64,000 nt of DNA from Saccharospirillum salsuginis (GCF_014651855.1 NZ_BMXR01000012.1:86769-150768), one strand, 5' to 3'; shown: positions 18,601 to 26,350, counted from the first letter of the stretch. The notes: generated by a model from the sequence alone, not told the origin. Made by a program: numbers and translations.

Positions 18601-19863
18601 CCACTGCTGTCCGGTTAACTTAATCCAAGATTCATCTGCCCGGTATCACTGGGCGGATCAGATTCTTTAACAAACAACTCCATCAGTGGACGACGTTGCA
18701 TCAACGCACCGGAAGTCTTTCGTGCAATGCGTTGAAGGCTCAACCCCTTCGCGGCTGTTTCTTGTACTAGCCTCATCAATACATAACTGATCATCGCCAT
18801 GAGAACCTGAATGAGCACGGCGTTTTCTGAGGTGCCGAAGAAGCGTTTTACTCGCAGGTTTTGCTTGATCCACTTGAAGAAAAGCTCTATCTGCCATCGT
18901 TGACGATACAGGTCGTCAACATCGACAGCCGAGCGCTCCAAGTCATTCGTCAGGAACGTCAACTCCTTGCCATCCTCAGCGCGAATAAAGCAAATTCGGC
19001 GCAGGGTTTTGTCTTTCAGACAGTCATGGCTCTTGTACTGCACTTCGACAAGGTCATCTGATAACACGCCTTCACCCATAGGGTCCCGAGTTTCAAGAAC
19101 TTCATACGGCATATCGCGCTTCATCCGCCCAACAAACAGACAATCATGATCGATGAGCTTGCTCAGAAAGGCAGCCTTGTTATAGGCCCGATCAAAATCG
19201 TAGGTCAGCCCCTTGAACAGCAGGAACTTGCCTGCCGGTACGGAATCATGAAACTTGGCGTTGGTGACCTCGAAGAAGACCGGAGCATCTGCTTCCGGGT
19301 CGAACACCGTGTGAACCTTGATCCCGGACTTACCCGTTCGAAAGTTGGCCCAATGGTACTGAGACTGACACAAGGTGATCGTTGTTGAATCAATCAATTG
19401 GACGGATCGCATCAATCCGCGTGTCTTCTGACTTCGCCCCAGCATCGACAATAAGTCAAAGAAAAGGTTCTGAAACACCATCGCCGGTCTGGATTGGTTG
19501 GCATCGGCCAAGGTGCTCTTTCGAATGGAATTGATCCCGAGGTGAGAGAACCGGGAAGACAGAGTGCCCAGTCGTTCAACCAGGTCCCTAAAGCTCTGTG
19601 CTCCACTCAACTGACCAAACAACATAGCCACAAAGAGATCCCAACAGAAAGCGGTACGGCAGCGCTTGTCGCCGTTGTACCGATCGACGGATTTTTGAAA
19701 GCGCTGGCGCGGCAGGATCTTGAGGAGTTGAGAGAGAATGGTGCTAGTATGAGCCATGCCCAGTTCCTTGCAGAATGATGTCTTCGCAAACCTCATTCTA
19801 CCGCAAACTGCGGGGGAACTGGGCTCCTCTCTCTAGCTCCCTCAGTTAACCGGACAGCAGTGG
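18601..19863 (-). mobile_element. complete IS4-family insertion sequence (DUF4372 type)
   Basis: About 1263 bp bounded by perfect 20-bp inverted repeats. The left end at 18601-18620 reads CCACTGCTGTCCGGTTAACT, and its exact reverse complement lies at 19844-19863. The single transposase gene fills the element and its stop codon lies inside the left repeat. No matching target-site duplication is visible, consistent with a deletion or recombination next to the insertion. The exact end could shift by one or two bases. Confidence 0.9.
18615..19757 (-). CDS. IS4-family transposase
   Basis: A 380-residue DDE transposase. The N-terminus is the DUF4372 domain common in this branch (MAHTSTILSQLLKILPRQRF, FCWDLFVAMLFGQLSGAQSF). 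The catalytic region shows the first Asp in VQLIDSTTITLC. The IS4 Y-(2)-R-(3)-E-(6)-K signature appears as YRQRWQIELFFKWIKQNL. Full length and unbroken, so probably functional. The start ATG at 19757 follows AAGGAAC with good spacing; an upstream in-frame ATG at 19796 lies closer to the element end and lacks an RBS. It inserted into or beside a RAYT gene. Confidence 0.95.
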   Translation of the reverse strand: MAHTSTILSQLLKILPRQRFQKSVDRYNGDKRCRTAFCWDLFVAMLFGQLSGAQSFRDLVERLGTLSSRFSHLGINSIRKSTLADANQSRPAMVFQNLFFDLLSMLGRSQKTRGLMRSVQLIDSTTITLCQSQYHWANFRTGKSGIKVHTVFDPEADAPVFFEVTNAKFHDSVPAGKFLLFKGLTYDFDRAYNKAAFLSKLIDHDCLFVGRMKRDMPYEVLETRDPMGEGVLSDDLVEVQYKSHDCLKDKTLRRICFIRAEDGKELTFLTNDLERSAVDVDDLYRQRWQIELFFKWIKQNLRVKRFFGTSENAVLIQVLMAMISYVLMRLVQETAAKGLSLQRIARKTSGALMQRRPLMELFVKESDPPSDTGQMNLGLS

Positions 19864-19968
19864 CTCTACACATTGAACTGTTAATTTATCTCAATGCCCC
19901 GAAACTCGTTGCTACCACCTTTAACAACCGATCCAAACCGACGACTTACCCACCCAAAGGAAACCACC

Positions 19969-20382
19969 ATGAACAGGAACATCCTACTCACCCTGAACGC
20001 TGTCTTTCTTGCCTTCTCCCTGTGGCTACTGGTCGCCAGGCTCATCCTGCCCTTTATTCAAGCCGCCCAGGCCATCGGTTTCTCCGATGCGCTAAGTCTG
20101 CTCAGTGGTGTCAGGCCAGTCTTGTTATTGATTGCACCCTGCTTATTCACCTGGATGATGGCCAACATTGTCAAACTACGTTGGTCTCTGGTGTTGTACG
20201 TGAGCAGCTATGTGTTACTGATCTTGGCCGTCATTCTATTGGCCAGCGGAGTGGTCTCGGTCACTCAGGGCGAGGACATAAATGTCGGACTTGTCATCAC
20301 CCTGGTTGCTGCGCTTCTACTGCTAGCAACAGCCTGGTTCAACGGCCGTGCACTCAAGGGGTTTAACAAGCCAGTGGCTTAA
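19969..20382 (+). CDS. small inner-membrane protein of unknown function
   Basis: A 137-residue protein with four predicted membrane helices: NAVFLAFSLWLLVARLILPF, VRPVLLLIAPCLFTWMM, LVLYVSSYVLLILAVILLAS and VITLVAALLLLATAW. The ATG at 19969 has AAAGG upstream; extending to the earlier ATG at 19894 would add 25 polar residues with no membrane role. It is the only apparently intact non-mobile gene between the IS4 element and hipBST. No family name is offered. Confidence 0.65.
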   Translation: MNRNILLTLNAVFLAFSLWLLVARLILPFIQAAQAIGFSDALSLLSGVRPVLLLIAPCLFTWMMANIVKLRWSLVLYVSSYVLLILAVILLASGVVSVTQGEDINVGLVITLVAALLLLATAWFNGRALKGFNKPVA

Positions 20383-20458
20383 CCCGTATGGCGATTGGGC
20401 TTGATGGCATGCTCGCGGTCAAATCGGTGTCCGCGGCTTTGTTCCATGAGCACTAGCC

Positions 20459-21472
20459 TTAGCGGTCGATGCCGGTCGATATCGCCCGGCATCGGCCAAC
20501 AACGATAACTTCCGCCTCACGCTTCATCTCCTCGGGCATGTAGCTGCTCTGGATCAGCTCGATCATATCGCCTTGGCTGTCGACCTGGTTGCGGATCGCC
20601 CTGATAACCGCTCGCTCCGGTAAACCGTACCGGCGCCCCAGTTCCAGGAAGTCGTATCCGGTGTAGAAACCATATTCCTGGTACGGTTCGGTGAACTCTT
20701 CCTCCCCGGTCTCCGGGTCAGTCAGGAGGTCACATGCCATGAATTGCCCTTCCTTCGTATTGTCGAAAGCCTGAACAAAGAGGACATCGTAGTTCGGGGT
20801 CAGCTTGTCGTAGAAGCGGGATGAGGATTCCACTGCGCGCTGCAGGCTGAGGTTTTTGGTGTGAAGGTCGTTATTTCCTATCGCATACGCGAACAACACC
20901 CGGCGAAACAGGTCCAGCTTTACAGCTCGCTTGCCCCCGGTGGCCTGGTCGACCAGCTCACCCGCTTTTTCGTAGGAGACATCGTACTTAGCCTTGGGCG
21001 GCAAACCCCCGATCTGCAAGAGGTCTTCCTGTGGGCGCTTGTCGCCGCTTTCGAGCCGATCGAATCGGCGGGTCAGGTAGGCCAACTCGCCCGTTTTAAA
21101 CGGCACCAGAGTACACAGGGCGGTTTCAATACCTATTTTTTGGCTGGCCAACATGGCCGCGTGCTCGTTCTCTGCCGCATTGGGGAAGGCCTCGGGGCTG
21201 GGTTTGAGAATGTACTCACCGTTATTCCGGGTCACCACCAGCTCGTTCGAGGCCCGATCCAGCCTGAGCGACAGCTTCTCCTGGACGCCTGAAATCGAAA
21301 TGCCTTTAGAGTACTCAACGCTCTTGCTGAAGAATTCCTGTCGATCATACGACAGGGGAAATGTCACCTTGGACGTCCCGAATACCTGCTTCAAGGCCCG
21401 TTGGCTGTACCCCGACGCAGCCTCACGGCCTGAGATGGCTTTGAGGGTGGCCAAACAGCGATCGTACGTCAT
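20459..21472 (-). CDS. hipT: HipT kinase toxin of a tripartite HipBST module
   Basis: A 337-residue HipA-like Ser/Thr kinase lacking the N-subdomain-1 that normal HipA carries. Visible kinase features are the ATP-binding Lys in EYILKPS (K90), the catalytic loop IGNNDLHTKN (Asp202) and the metal-binding Asp in PNYDV (Asp229). The Gly-rich loop is preceded by GISISG with serines at 59 and 61, which corresponds to the SxS autophosphorylation motif described for E. coli HipT, a toxin that targets tryptophanyl-tRNA synthetase. It overlaps hipS by 4 nt and is the last gene of the operon. The target here is inferred from the family only. Confidence 0.88.
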   Translation of the reverse strand: MTYDRCLATLKAISGREAASGYSQRALKQVFGTSKVTFPLSYDRQEFFSKSVEYSKGISISGVQEKLSLRLDRASNELVVTRNNGEYILKPSPEAFPNAAENEHAAMLASQKIGIETALCTLVPFKTGELAYLTRRFDRLESGDKRPQEDLLQIGGLPPKAKYDVSYEKAGELVDQATGGKRAVKLDLFRRVLFAYAIGNNDLHTKNLSLQRAVESSSRFYDKLTPNYDVLFVQAFDNTKEGQFMACDLLTDPETGEEEFTEPYQEYGFYTGYDFLELGRRYGLPERAVIRAIRNQVDSQGDMIELIQSSYMPEEMKREAEVIVVGRCRAISTGIDR

Positions 21473-21792
21473 TGGTCCTCCTCAGCTGGGATGACGGACA
21501 CGGCGCCCACCAGGTCCCGGCCATTCTTTAGGAGCAGACCGAAACTGTCAGTTTCGTCGATATGCTGGGTCTGTGATTGCACTCGTCTGAGCCAACCTTC
21601 GGAAACCAGGTTCTCGAAGAATGGCGGGAGCCCGTCTGAGAGGTACGGTTCATCCGTCAGGGGCATGCTGAACGCGATGGGGATTCCGTCGACACGGTAG
21701 AGAGGGTCGTAGGCGAACCGTACCGTGCCGTCGTCATCTTCCTCAATCACACCGGCAAACTGGCCGTTGTAGTAGACATTCCCGCGCCTCAT
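21469..21792 (-). CDS. hipS: HipS, small antitoxin (HipA N-subdomain-1 as a separate protein)
   Basis: A 107-residue protein equivalent to the N-terminal subdomain of HipA. It starts MRRGNVYYNGQFAGVIEEDD and includes VRFAYDPLYRVDGIPIAFSM and LPPFFENLVSEGWLRR. In known HipBST modules this small protein, not HipB, is the main neutralising antitoxin. It overlaps hipB upstream and hipT downstream by 4 nt each, so translation of the three is coupled in the order B-S-T. Confidence 0.88.
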   Translation of the reverse strand: MRRGNVYYNGQFAGVIEEDDDGTVRFAYDPLYRVDGIPIAFSMPLTDEPYLSDGLPPFFENLVSEGWLRRVQSQTQHIDETDSFGLLLKNGRDLVGAVSVIPAEEDQ

Positions 21793-22253
21793 CGAGCGGT
21801 CACCATCAATTCAAGCCCCAGGGCATCCACCACCTGCACCAGCTTGGGCACCTGCACTTGCAGGCTTCCTTTCTCTAGCTTGTGCACCGTAACCTGACCC
21901 ACATCCGCCAGCTCGGCCAGCCCCTCTATGGTAAGCCCTTGCTTCACACGGGCAGCCCGGATGACCGCTCCCAGCTCATCCAGAGATTTGAGATCTCCGT
22001 ATTTCTCCGCCTCGCGCGCCCGTTGTTCCAGGTTGACCAGGTGGGTCAACAACCCTTTGATAGAATCCGCGACCGAAGGGACATCCTGGCCCTCAAACTC
22101 CTGCTGGTTCTTTTTATTGTTGCTACTGAACCGGTTGGCTTGCGGATTGACGTTGGAGTGATGAGCCACCGTATGCTTCTTGAGTACCTGGTTCAGATCT
22201 GCAAGCAGCCCGGCACCTGAATTCTTCACCTTTTCAAACATTTTCACCCCCAT
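21789..22253 (-). CDS. hipB: HipB, DNA-binding autoregulator of the HipBST module
   Basis: A 154-residue protein. The last ~65 residues are an XRE-type helix-turn-helix (LGAVIRAARVKQGLTIEGLA, ELADVGQVTVHKLEKG). The first ~85 residues are a polar extension not found in short HipB proteins. An alternative ATG at 22241 has GGGGGTGA just upstream and may be the real start (150 residues). HipB is expected to bind a palindromic operator upstream, for which a candidate is annotated. It is the first gene of the 1.8-kb operon. Confidence 0.82.
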   Translation of the reverse strand: MGVKMFEKVKNSGAGLLADLNQVLKKHTVAHHSNVNPQANRFSSNNKKNQQEFEGQDVPSVADSIKGLLTHLVNLEQRAREAEKYGDLKSLDELGAVIRAARVKQGLTIEGLAELADVGQVTVHKLEKGSLQVQVPKLVQVVDALGLELMVTAR

Positions 22254-22285
22254 CAGGAGTATTCTTATATATTTCCATAGATTAC

Positions 22286-22300
22286 ACGAAATATATTCGT
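22286..22300. promoter_or_regulatory. candidate HipB operator in the hipBST promoter
   Basis: ACGAA-ATATA-TTCGT is a perfect 5-bp inverted repeat around an AT core, about 33 bp upstream of the hipB start in a ~90-bp AT-rich block. TTGTAT and TAATCT on the minus strand could form -35 and -10 boxes around it. The operator role is inference from position and symmetry. Confidence 0.4.
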
Positions 22301-22596
22301 TTTTACATATACAATTGCATAATTTTCTAATTTACCTATGCCTTTGTGTAGTCATCTTGTAACGTTTTGCCGGGTATGGGGGGAATTGTGATCAATTGAC
22401 CGATGTCTAACACCGGTCTTATACCCTCCACCGGAGATGGGCTCCGGGCACCAGAAGCTCTTTTTCGAACATCGACAAGTCCGTACAGGAGAGGGTTTCG
22501 GTTCCCGCCATCGGGAACCATCAGTGCAGCCGGTTGCGTGCGTAAGGCGGTACCGGCCTGTTCAGAGTGTGGCGGCTGAGCGCCGGGAAGGGGTAT

Positions 22597-22860
22597 TCAG
22601 GATGATTCCTGTTGTGACGTTTTAGCCGAATAGGGGCTAAAGGTGTTGGTATCCTGGGTGAGCAGTTGCAGCAGCTTGGGGTGGACACACAGTTTGTCTC
22701 GCCCCACTTGTTGCTCGCTCAGGGATTTAAAACCTTGCCAAAGGGCGCGGTGCGGTAGCGCAGAGCCTCTTTGGTGGCGGGGTCGGCCCTGCAATAGCCC
22801 CGACATGATCCGTCTACGGGCACTGGAGAAGCGATAAAAGGCGTCTACGTCGCACACATA
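22597..22860 (-). other. unassigned coding-like stretch beside the heptamer array
   Basis: On the minus strand this stretch reads as an ~85-residue basic peptide, AFYRFSSARRRIMSGLLQGR and onward to KLCVHPKLLQLLTQDTN, ending at 22597. Codon choice looks like real coding sequence, but the only in-frame starts lie within or beyond the repeat array. It could be the tail of a mobile-element protein whose front was lost. The DNA between it and hipBST (22301-22596) shows no recognisable gene. Confidence 0.3.
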
Positions 22861-22957
22861 TGTCGATAATATCAATATTAATCGACATATTATCGAAGTA
22901 TGTCGATGCCATCGACACAATTGGAAGACCTGTCGATTGTTGTAGGTTTTATCGACA
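22861..22957. repeat. symmetric, 10-bp-phased array of six TGTCGAT heptamers
   Basis: Exact heptamers lie at 22861 (TGTCGAT), 22881 (ATCGACA), 22901 (TGTCGAT), 22911 (ATCGACA), 22931 (TGTCGAT) and 22951 (ATCGACA). A degenerate seventh (TATCGAAG) lies at 22891. All begin at multiples of 10 bp from each other, one helical turn. The whole arrangement is mirror-symmetric around 22909, the centre of TGTCGATGCCATCGACA. The local DNA is AT-rich. It could be a multi-site operator, a replication or partition site, or a recombinase/transposase binding end. Confidence 0.85.
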
Positions 22958-22959
22958 CG

Positions 22960-23280
22960 TTATACGAGCTTCCAGTACCCGGTAGCGGTGAACTCCACAC
23001 CGGCCAGGCCCGACTGGCCCGGAATTTCCGTCCAGGGCATCTGCCGTTGCAACTGACCACCGACGAAGAGCCTGGGCAACGGGTACAGCGGCCGGTCATC
23101 AAACTCCATGACCTGATGACCGCCGTAGTTGTAACTGAGGTAGATGGACCCCGAGGGCGGCACATGCAGACTGTAGGGCTCGGGAGACGGGTTGTGGGTG
23201 TGCAGCAGGTGGTGCACGAAGGGCCGCAGGTCCGGGGTCGGGTCGATCAGTTGGTGGGGCAGGTGGTTGGCCGGGTCCAT
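22960..23280 (-). pseudogene. AraC-family regulator fragment (N-terminal ~106 residues)
   Basis: The reading begins MDPANHLPHQLIDPTPDLRP and is a close paralogue of the intact AraC protein encoded at 6804-7637, sharing NPSP-PYSL-VPP-G-IYLSYN, LFVGGQLQR-MPW and GLAGVEFTATG. Similarity ends at about 22972 (GYWKLV) and a stop follows a few codons later, next to the heptamer array. The DNA-binding domain is absent, so it cannot act as a regulator, though a short ligand-binding domain could still be made. Confidence 0.85.
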
Positions 23281-23308
23281 AAGGGGTGCCTGGGCCGACT
23301 CGGTTCGG

Positions 23309-24169
23309 CTAGGATGCCGTAAAAGAGTCGATCTTCTCCCGGCACAGATCGACCGTTAACTGGCGCAAGCGTTCAACCCGTTCGGCCAGCCAGGCCAGAT
23401 CGTCCCGGGTGATGGTGTATTCCCGGTTGTAGCGGGCATCCACATAGGCCTTGCGCAGCAGCTCGAAGCGGATTTTCTCGTCCAGCGTGCTGGTGGGGAA
23501 GACGGCCAGCGACCGGGGCTCGATGCTGGCGACCAGCCCGCTGAGCTTTTCCAGATCGTGGGTTTTGGGCTTGTAGCGGGTGTAGACCAGCAGAATGGCG
23601 TCGTAGAAGCATTCCGTGGCCTGGTGGAGGAAGAAGGCGGCTTTGTTGAGGTCGTCTAACTGCAATGCCACGTCAAAATAGGTTAGGAACCCTTTGGCGT
23701 TATCATACCAGTAGTCGTAATCACCCTTCGCCAGAAATTGCCGTTCCTGTGGCTCCATTTCCACGGGCTCTGCCAGGGCCAAATCACCGTGGCTGAACAG
23801 CAGAATGCCCTCTTTCCGGATATCCGTAAAAAAATACTGCCGCTTCTCGATCCGCTGGTTCACGAAGTGGATATCCTCCGCGATCAGGCTGACCGGGGTG
23901 GCCACCTCATCCTGCAGACGCGTCTTCATCGACTTCTTGCGCTCCACCTTCCGGGCCAGCGCCTCGTTCTTCATGATGGCGATTAAATCGAAATCGCTCT
24001 GGTACACATAGTGCTCGCCATCGTCCGCCAGCTCTTCCTCCCAGTCCCCACGGGCGTAGCTGCCGAACAGGATCAGCAGGCCGGGTTTGAAGAACTCGCA
24101 AATGATGTCCACCGCCTGGTGGAGCTGGGTTTGCTTGTCTTCGGGGAGGTGGTCGAGTGTGGTTTTCAT
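23309..24169 (-). CDS. MNT nucleotidyltransferase-HEPN domain fusion
   Basis: A 286-residue protein joining two domains that usually form the two-gene HepT/MntA (type VII) toxin-antitoxin pair. Residues ~25-120 are a minimal nucleotidyltransferase with GSYARGDW and, after a loop insertion, SDFDLI, which gives the GS...DxD catalytic pattern. Residues ~140-280 are a helical HEPN domain (FLHQATECFYDAILLVYTRY). The segment RYKPKTH fits the Rx4-6H RNase motif. In two-gene systems MntA AMPylates HepT at a Tyr near that motif; here one chain could modify itself. It lies next to a defence island. The ATG at 24169 is the first start; the start region is partly duplicated at 26291-26350. Confidence 0.82.
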   Translation of the reverse strand: MKTTLDHLPEDKQTQLHQAVDIICEFFKPGLLILFGSYARGDWEEELADDGEHYVYQSDFDLIAIMKNEALARKVERKKSMKTRLQDEVATPVSLIAEDIHFVNQRIEKRQYFFTDIRKEGILLFSHGDLALAEPVEMEPQERQFLAKGDYDYWYDNAKGFLTYFDVALQLDDLNKAAFFLHQATECFYDAILLVYTRYKPKTHDLEKLSGLVASIEPRSLAVFPTSTLDEKIRFELLRKAYVDARYNREYTITRDDLAWLAERVERLRQLTVDLCREKIDSFTAS

Positions 24170-24194
24170 GGGGTGGAATGGTAGCAGGTGGGTG
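24131..24194. repeat. direct repeat copy 1 (start region of the MNT-HEPN gene)
   Basis: This segment covers the first ~13 codons and the upstream 25 bp of the MNT-HEPN gene. It matches 26291-26350; the strongest block is TTCATGGGGT(G)GAATGGTAGCAGGTGGGTG, almost identical in both copies. The two copies flank the DUF6037 and DUF3037 genes. Confidence 0.75.
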
Positions 24195-24446
24195 GGGTGG
24201 TGAATAGTTTGGTTACAACTATCTCGGATACCCCCGGTTGCTTAGCTCCAGCTTGATTACACAAGAGAATGCTTAAGTGTCACCAGCCTCTCACCTCCGA
24301 GTATTAAACTACTGGTAAAATGGTATAGAACCAGAATAGATGGCTTTTCGAAACAAATGCCACCTCTACTTTCCAAATTCCACAACCTTGCTGTGGTCAG
24401 CTGGCTGGACCGCACAATACCAGCCAGCGCATTTACTAACTGTATA

Positions 24447-25025
24447 TCAGTCAGGGTAATAGAACTCTACGGCCATCGAACGGTCATTCGTCCAACGAGT
24501 ACTCAAGTTACGCCTTTGGGAAAAGTCATGGATTTGCTGACCCATCAATCTACGTGTCTTCTCCAAGTTGCTTTCAGTGACCCTGTTCCTCCGCAAACTA
24601 TTGTCCAACCAGCCACAAAAGTGGACCTTATCCGCCTCTTCTATATCCGAGTAGTAGCGCACAACATCTTGTGCCGTAGCTATGTTCCGTGGGTTGGCTT
24701 GAGAAGGGATTTGTTGATCAAAATCGAGGAAAAACTGCTTGGGATCAAAGCGGCTAGCACTGTTGTTTGCCGTTCTTAGTGCTTCAAGTAATGCAAAAAA
24801 TGTCTCTTTAGGCTCTATAAAGGGCTCGATTTCAAAACCGTGTTGAACTTCCCTAAAAATAGCGAAGTTATGTCCTAAACACCCCATAACTAATTCAAAT
24901 GGTTCAAGATCAATAAAAAACAAGCAGTCAAAGGTCAGGTTGTTCAGTTGGTAGCGAAATTTATAACGACCAATGTTTTGGTCCTTCATGCTGCGATATA
25001 GCGGTATCAATCCTGGTAGTTTCAT
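24447..25025 (-). CDS. DUF6037 family protein
   Basis: A 192-residue soluble protein. The beginning, MKLPGLIPLYRSMKDQNIGR then YKFRYQLNNLTFDCLFFID and PFELVMGCLGHNFAIF, is the conserved N-terminal half of DUF6037 proteins, found sporadically in bacterial genomic islands. No catalytic motif is apparent. The ATG at 25025 is chosen because AGGGAG lies ~11 nt upstream; an in-frame TTG at 25052 has no better RBS. Its AT-rich DNA contrasts with neighbouring hsd genes. The function is unknown; a defence role is suggested only by neighbourhood. Confidence 0.65.
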   Translation of the reverse strand: MKLPGLIPLYRSMKDQNIGRYKFRYQLNNLTFDCLFFIDLEPFELVMGCLGHNFAIFREVQHGFEIEPFIEPKETFFALLEALRTANNSASRFDPKQFFLDFDQQIPSQANPRNIATAQDVVRYYSDIEEADKVHFCGWLDNSLRRNRVTESNLEKTRRLMGQQIHDFSQRRNLSTRWTNDRSMAVEFYYPD

Positions 25026-25375
25026 CAGTGTTCTAAGCTCCCTATCTGTCAATGTGGATTGTAGCCCAATGATCCTGGACCCTCCTTAAAGGGGATAGTC
25101 TACCCCGAATAACAAGATTTGCCTATTTAAGAGACATTCACTTACTTGCGAGTTCTAGTAAAAACCTGTCAATCTTGTATTGGATCAATAGTATACTGTC
25201 ATCACAGTTAGTGAATGGATGGACGCTTGCTAATCGGGTTTGATCAGTTAGCCTAACCAGTTAGACCTTTAATGAAAAATCAGAAAATCGGCTAATGGCA
25301 AATAAGCAGCCCAAACAACAATTGCCTGCAAGCCAAATTAATATATCCATTTCTGTTGGTATAATGTAGTTCGCA
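25026..25375. other. AT-rich gene-free gap
   Basis: No open reading frame of convincing length or composition, no terminator with a T-tract and no clear repeats. It contains the promoter side of the DUF6037 gene and the 3' end of the DUF3037 gene. Confidence 0.5.
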
Positions 25376-26188
25376 TTAGCTATCCAGCGCAAAGCTCCGG
25401 ATTTTGTCGTGTTCTTCCGCTCGAATAACCGTACCTAAATCGGCCAATTCTCTCTTGATGTCCTCAAGGGCATCCAACTGGCGTTGGTTTCCACTGGAGT
25501 GATCCAGGGGCAGTAGGGTACGTTCCGGCAATTCTCCAGCGCGTTTAAGCCGCACGAGCTTGGGAATCCACTTGTCGGCGTGATCCCACAGTCCTTCTTT
25601 AGTGGTCAGATCGAAATAGAACGGCTTGATGACTTTGATCACTTTTTCATCTACGACTTGGGCCAAGTCGACCTGGACGGGTAGCTCGCCCTCATACAGT
25701 TTGAACGTGTGCGGTCTAAAGGGCCGCTCCAGGCGTAGATCGTCGATCACCTGACGAACTTGCCGTTTAAGCCTGGTTTCATGACCTTCCTTTCGGGTGA
25801 AGGCGTGATGCACGTAATGATCGAACAACCTGTCGAGTTTTTTCTCAGGCTGGTTCTGTAACAAGAGTGTGCGCTGCCCACCAAAGGCCACGATATTTGA
25901 ACGCGGCACTACCAGTCGCTCAAAAGCCTGCAAGGCATTAGCCTTGTTAGTACTTACCAACCTCTGAATGGCGGTGTATTCACTTTCCAGATCTTTGGCA
26001 AGCTGCTTATACAGCCCCTTCGGCAGATTTTTGAAAAAGCGACTGTATCGAACATCGTTGATTTCCAGCCGGAATAGGAACCGGTTGGACTTCGGTACGG
26101 CCATGACGATGCCGATATTGGCGAATTCCTCACTCTCAGGGTAAGGCACAAAGCGCACGACGGCGTAGCGACAAGCTTGTTTTGTCAT
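25376..26188 (-). CDS. DUF3037 family protein
   Basis: A 270-residue protein whose N-terminus, ACRYAVVRFVPYPESEEFAN followed by IGIVM, is the defining segment of DUF3037. The middle and C-terminal parts are charged and mixed helix/strand (LERPFRPHTFKLYEGELPVQ). A GGAGG RBS precedes the ATG at 26188. DUF3037 proteins are often encoded with a HipA-related or other small partner and have no known activity. Here the partner would be the DUF6037 gene in the same direction, 350 bp downstream, or nothing. It is transcribed away from hsdR. Confidence 0.75.
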   Translation of the reverse strand: MTKQACRYAVVRFVPYPESEEFANIGIVMAVPKSNRFLFRLEINDVRYSRFFKNLPKGLYKQLAKDLESEYTAIQRLVSTNKANALQAFERLVVPRSNIVAFGGQRTLLLQNQPEKKLDRLFDHYVHHAFTRKEGHETRLKRQVRQVIDDLRLERPFRPHTFKLYEGELPVQVDLAQVVDEKVIKVIKPFYFDLTTKEGLWDHADKWIPKLVRLKRAGELPERTLLPLDHSSGNQRQLDALEDIKRELADLGTVIRAEEHDKIRSFALDS

Positions 26189-26260
26189 TCGTGCCTCCAG
26201 AAATCCGGTGAAAAGTGGCGATTCGCTGCACTATTTGGAGCTCATCGGAGTACTCGCAAA

Positions 26261-26285
26261 CAAAGCACCACCAGGTGGTGCTTTG
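26261..26285. terminator. perfect 12-bp hairpin between divergent genes
   Basis: CAAAGCACCACC, one A, then GGTGGTGCTTTG forms a 12-bp stem. It has only short T runs on either side, so it may be an operator or an insulating hairpin rather than a normal terminator. It lies between the divergent DUF3037 and hsdR genes. Confidence 0.4.
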
Positions 26286-26290
26286 ATTGC

Positions 26291-26350
26291 TTGCCTCCCG
26301 GGGACTTGGTCAAGAGTGGTATTCATGGGGTGAATGGTAGCAGGTGGGTG
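26291..26350 (-). pseudogene. remnant of a second MNT gene start (direct repeat copy 2)
   Basis: Read on the minus strand from 26326 the sequence gives MNTTLDQVPGRQA, a decayed version of MKTTLDHLPEDKQ at the start of the MNT-HEPN protein. The 25 bp upstream are nearly identical to those of that gene. Only the first dozen codons remain. Confidence 0.6.

Noticed and set aside
22861..22957. The heptamer array as a Tn7-like transposon end
   Set aside because: TGT-starting repeated sites fit, but transposase sites at one end normally share one orientation, whereas here they alternate symmetrically. No tnsABC genes are near. Kept only as one of several options.
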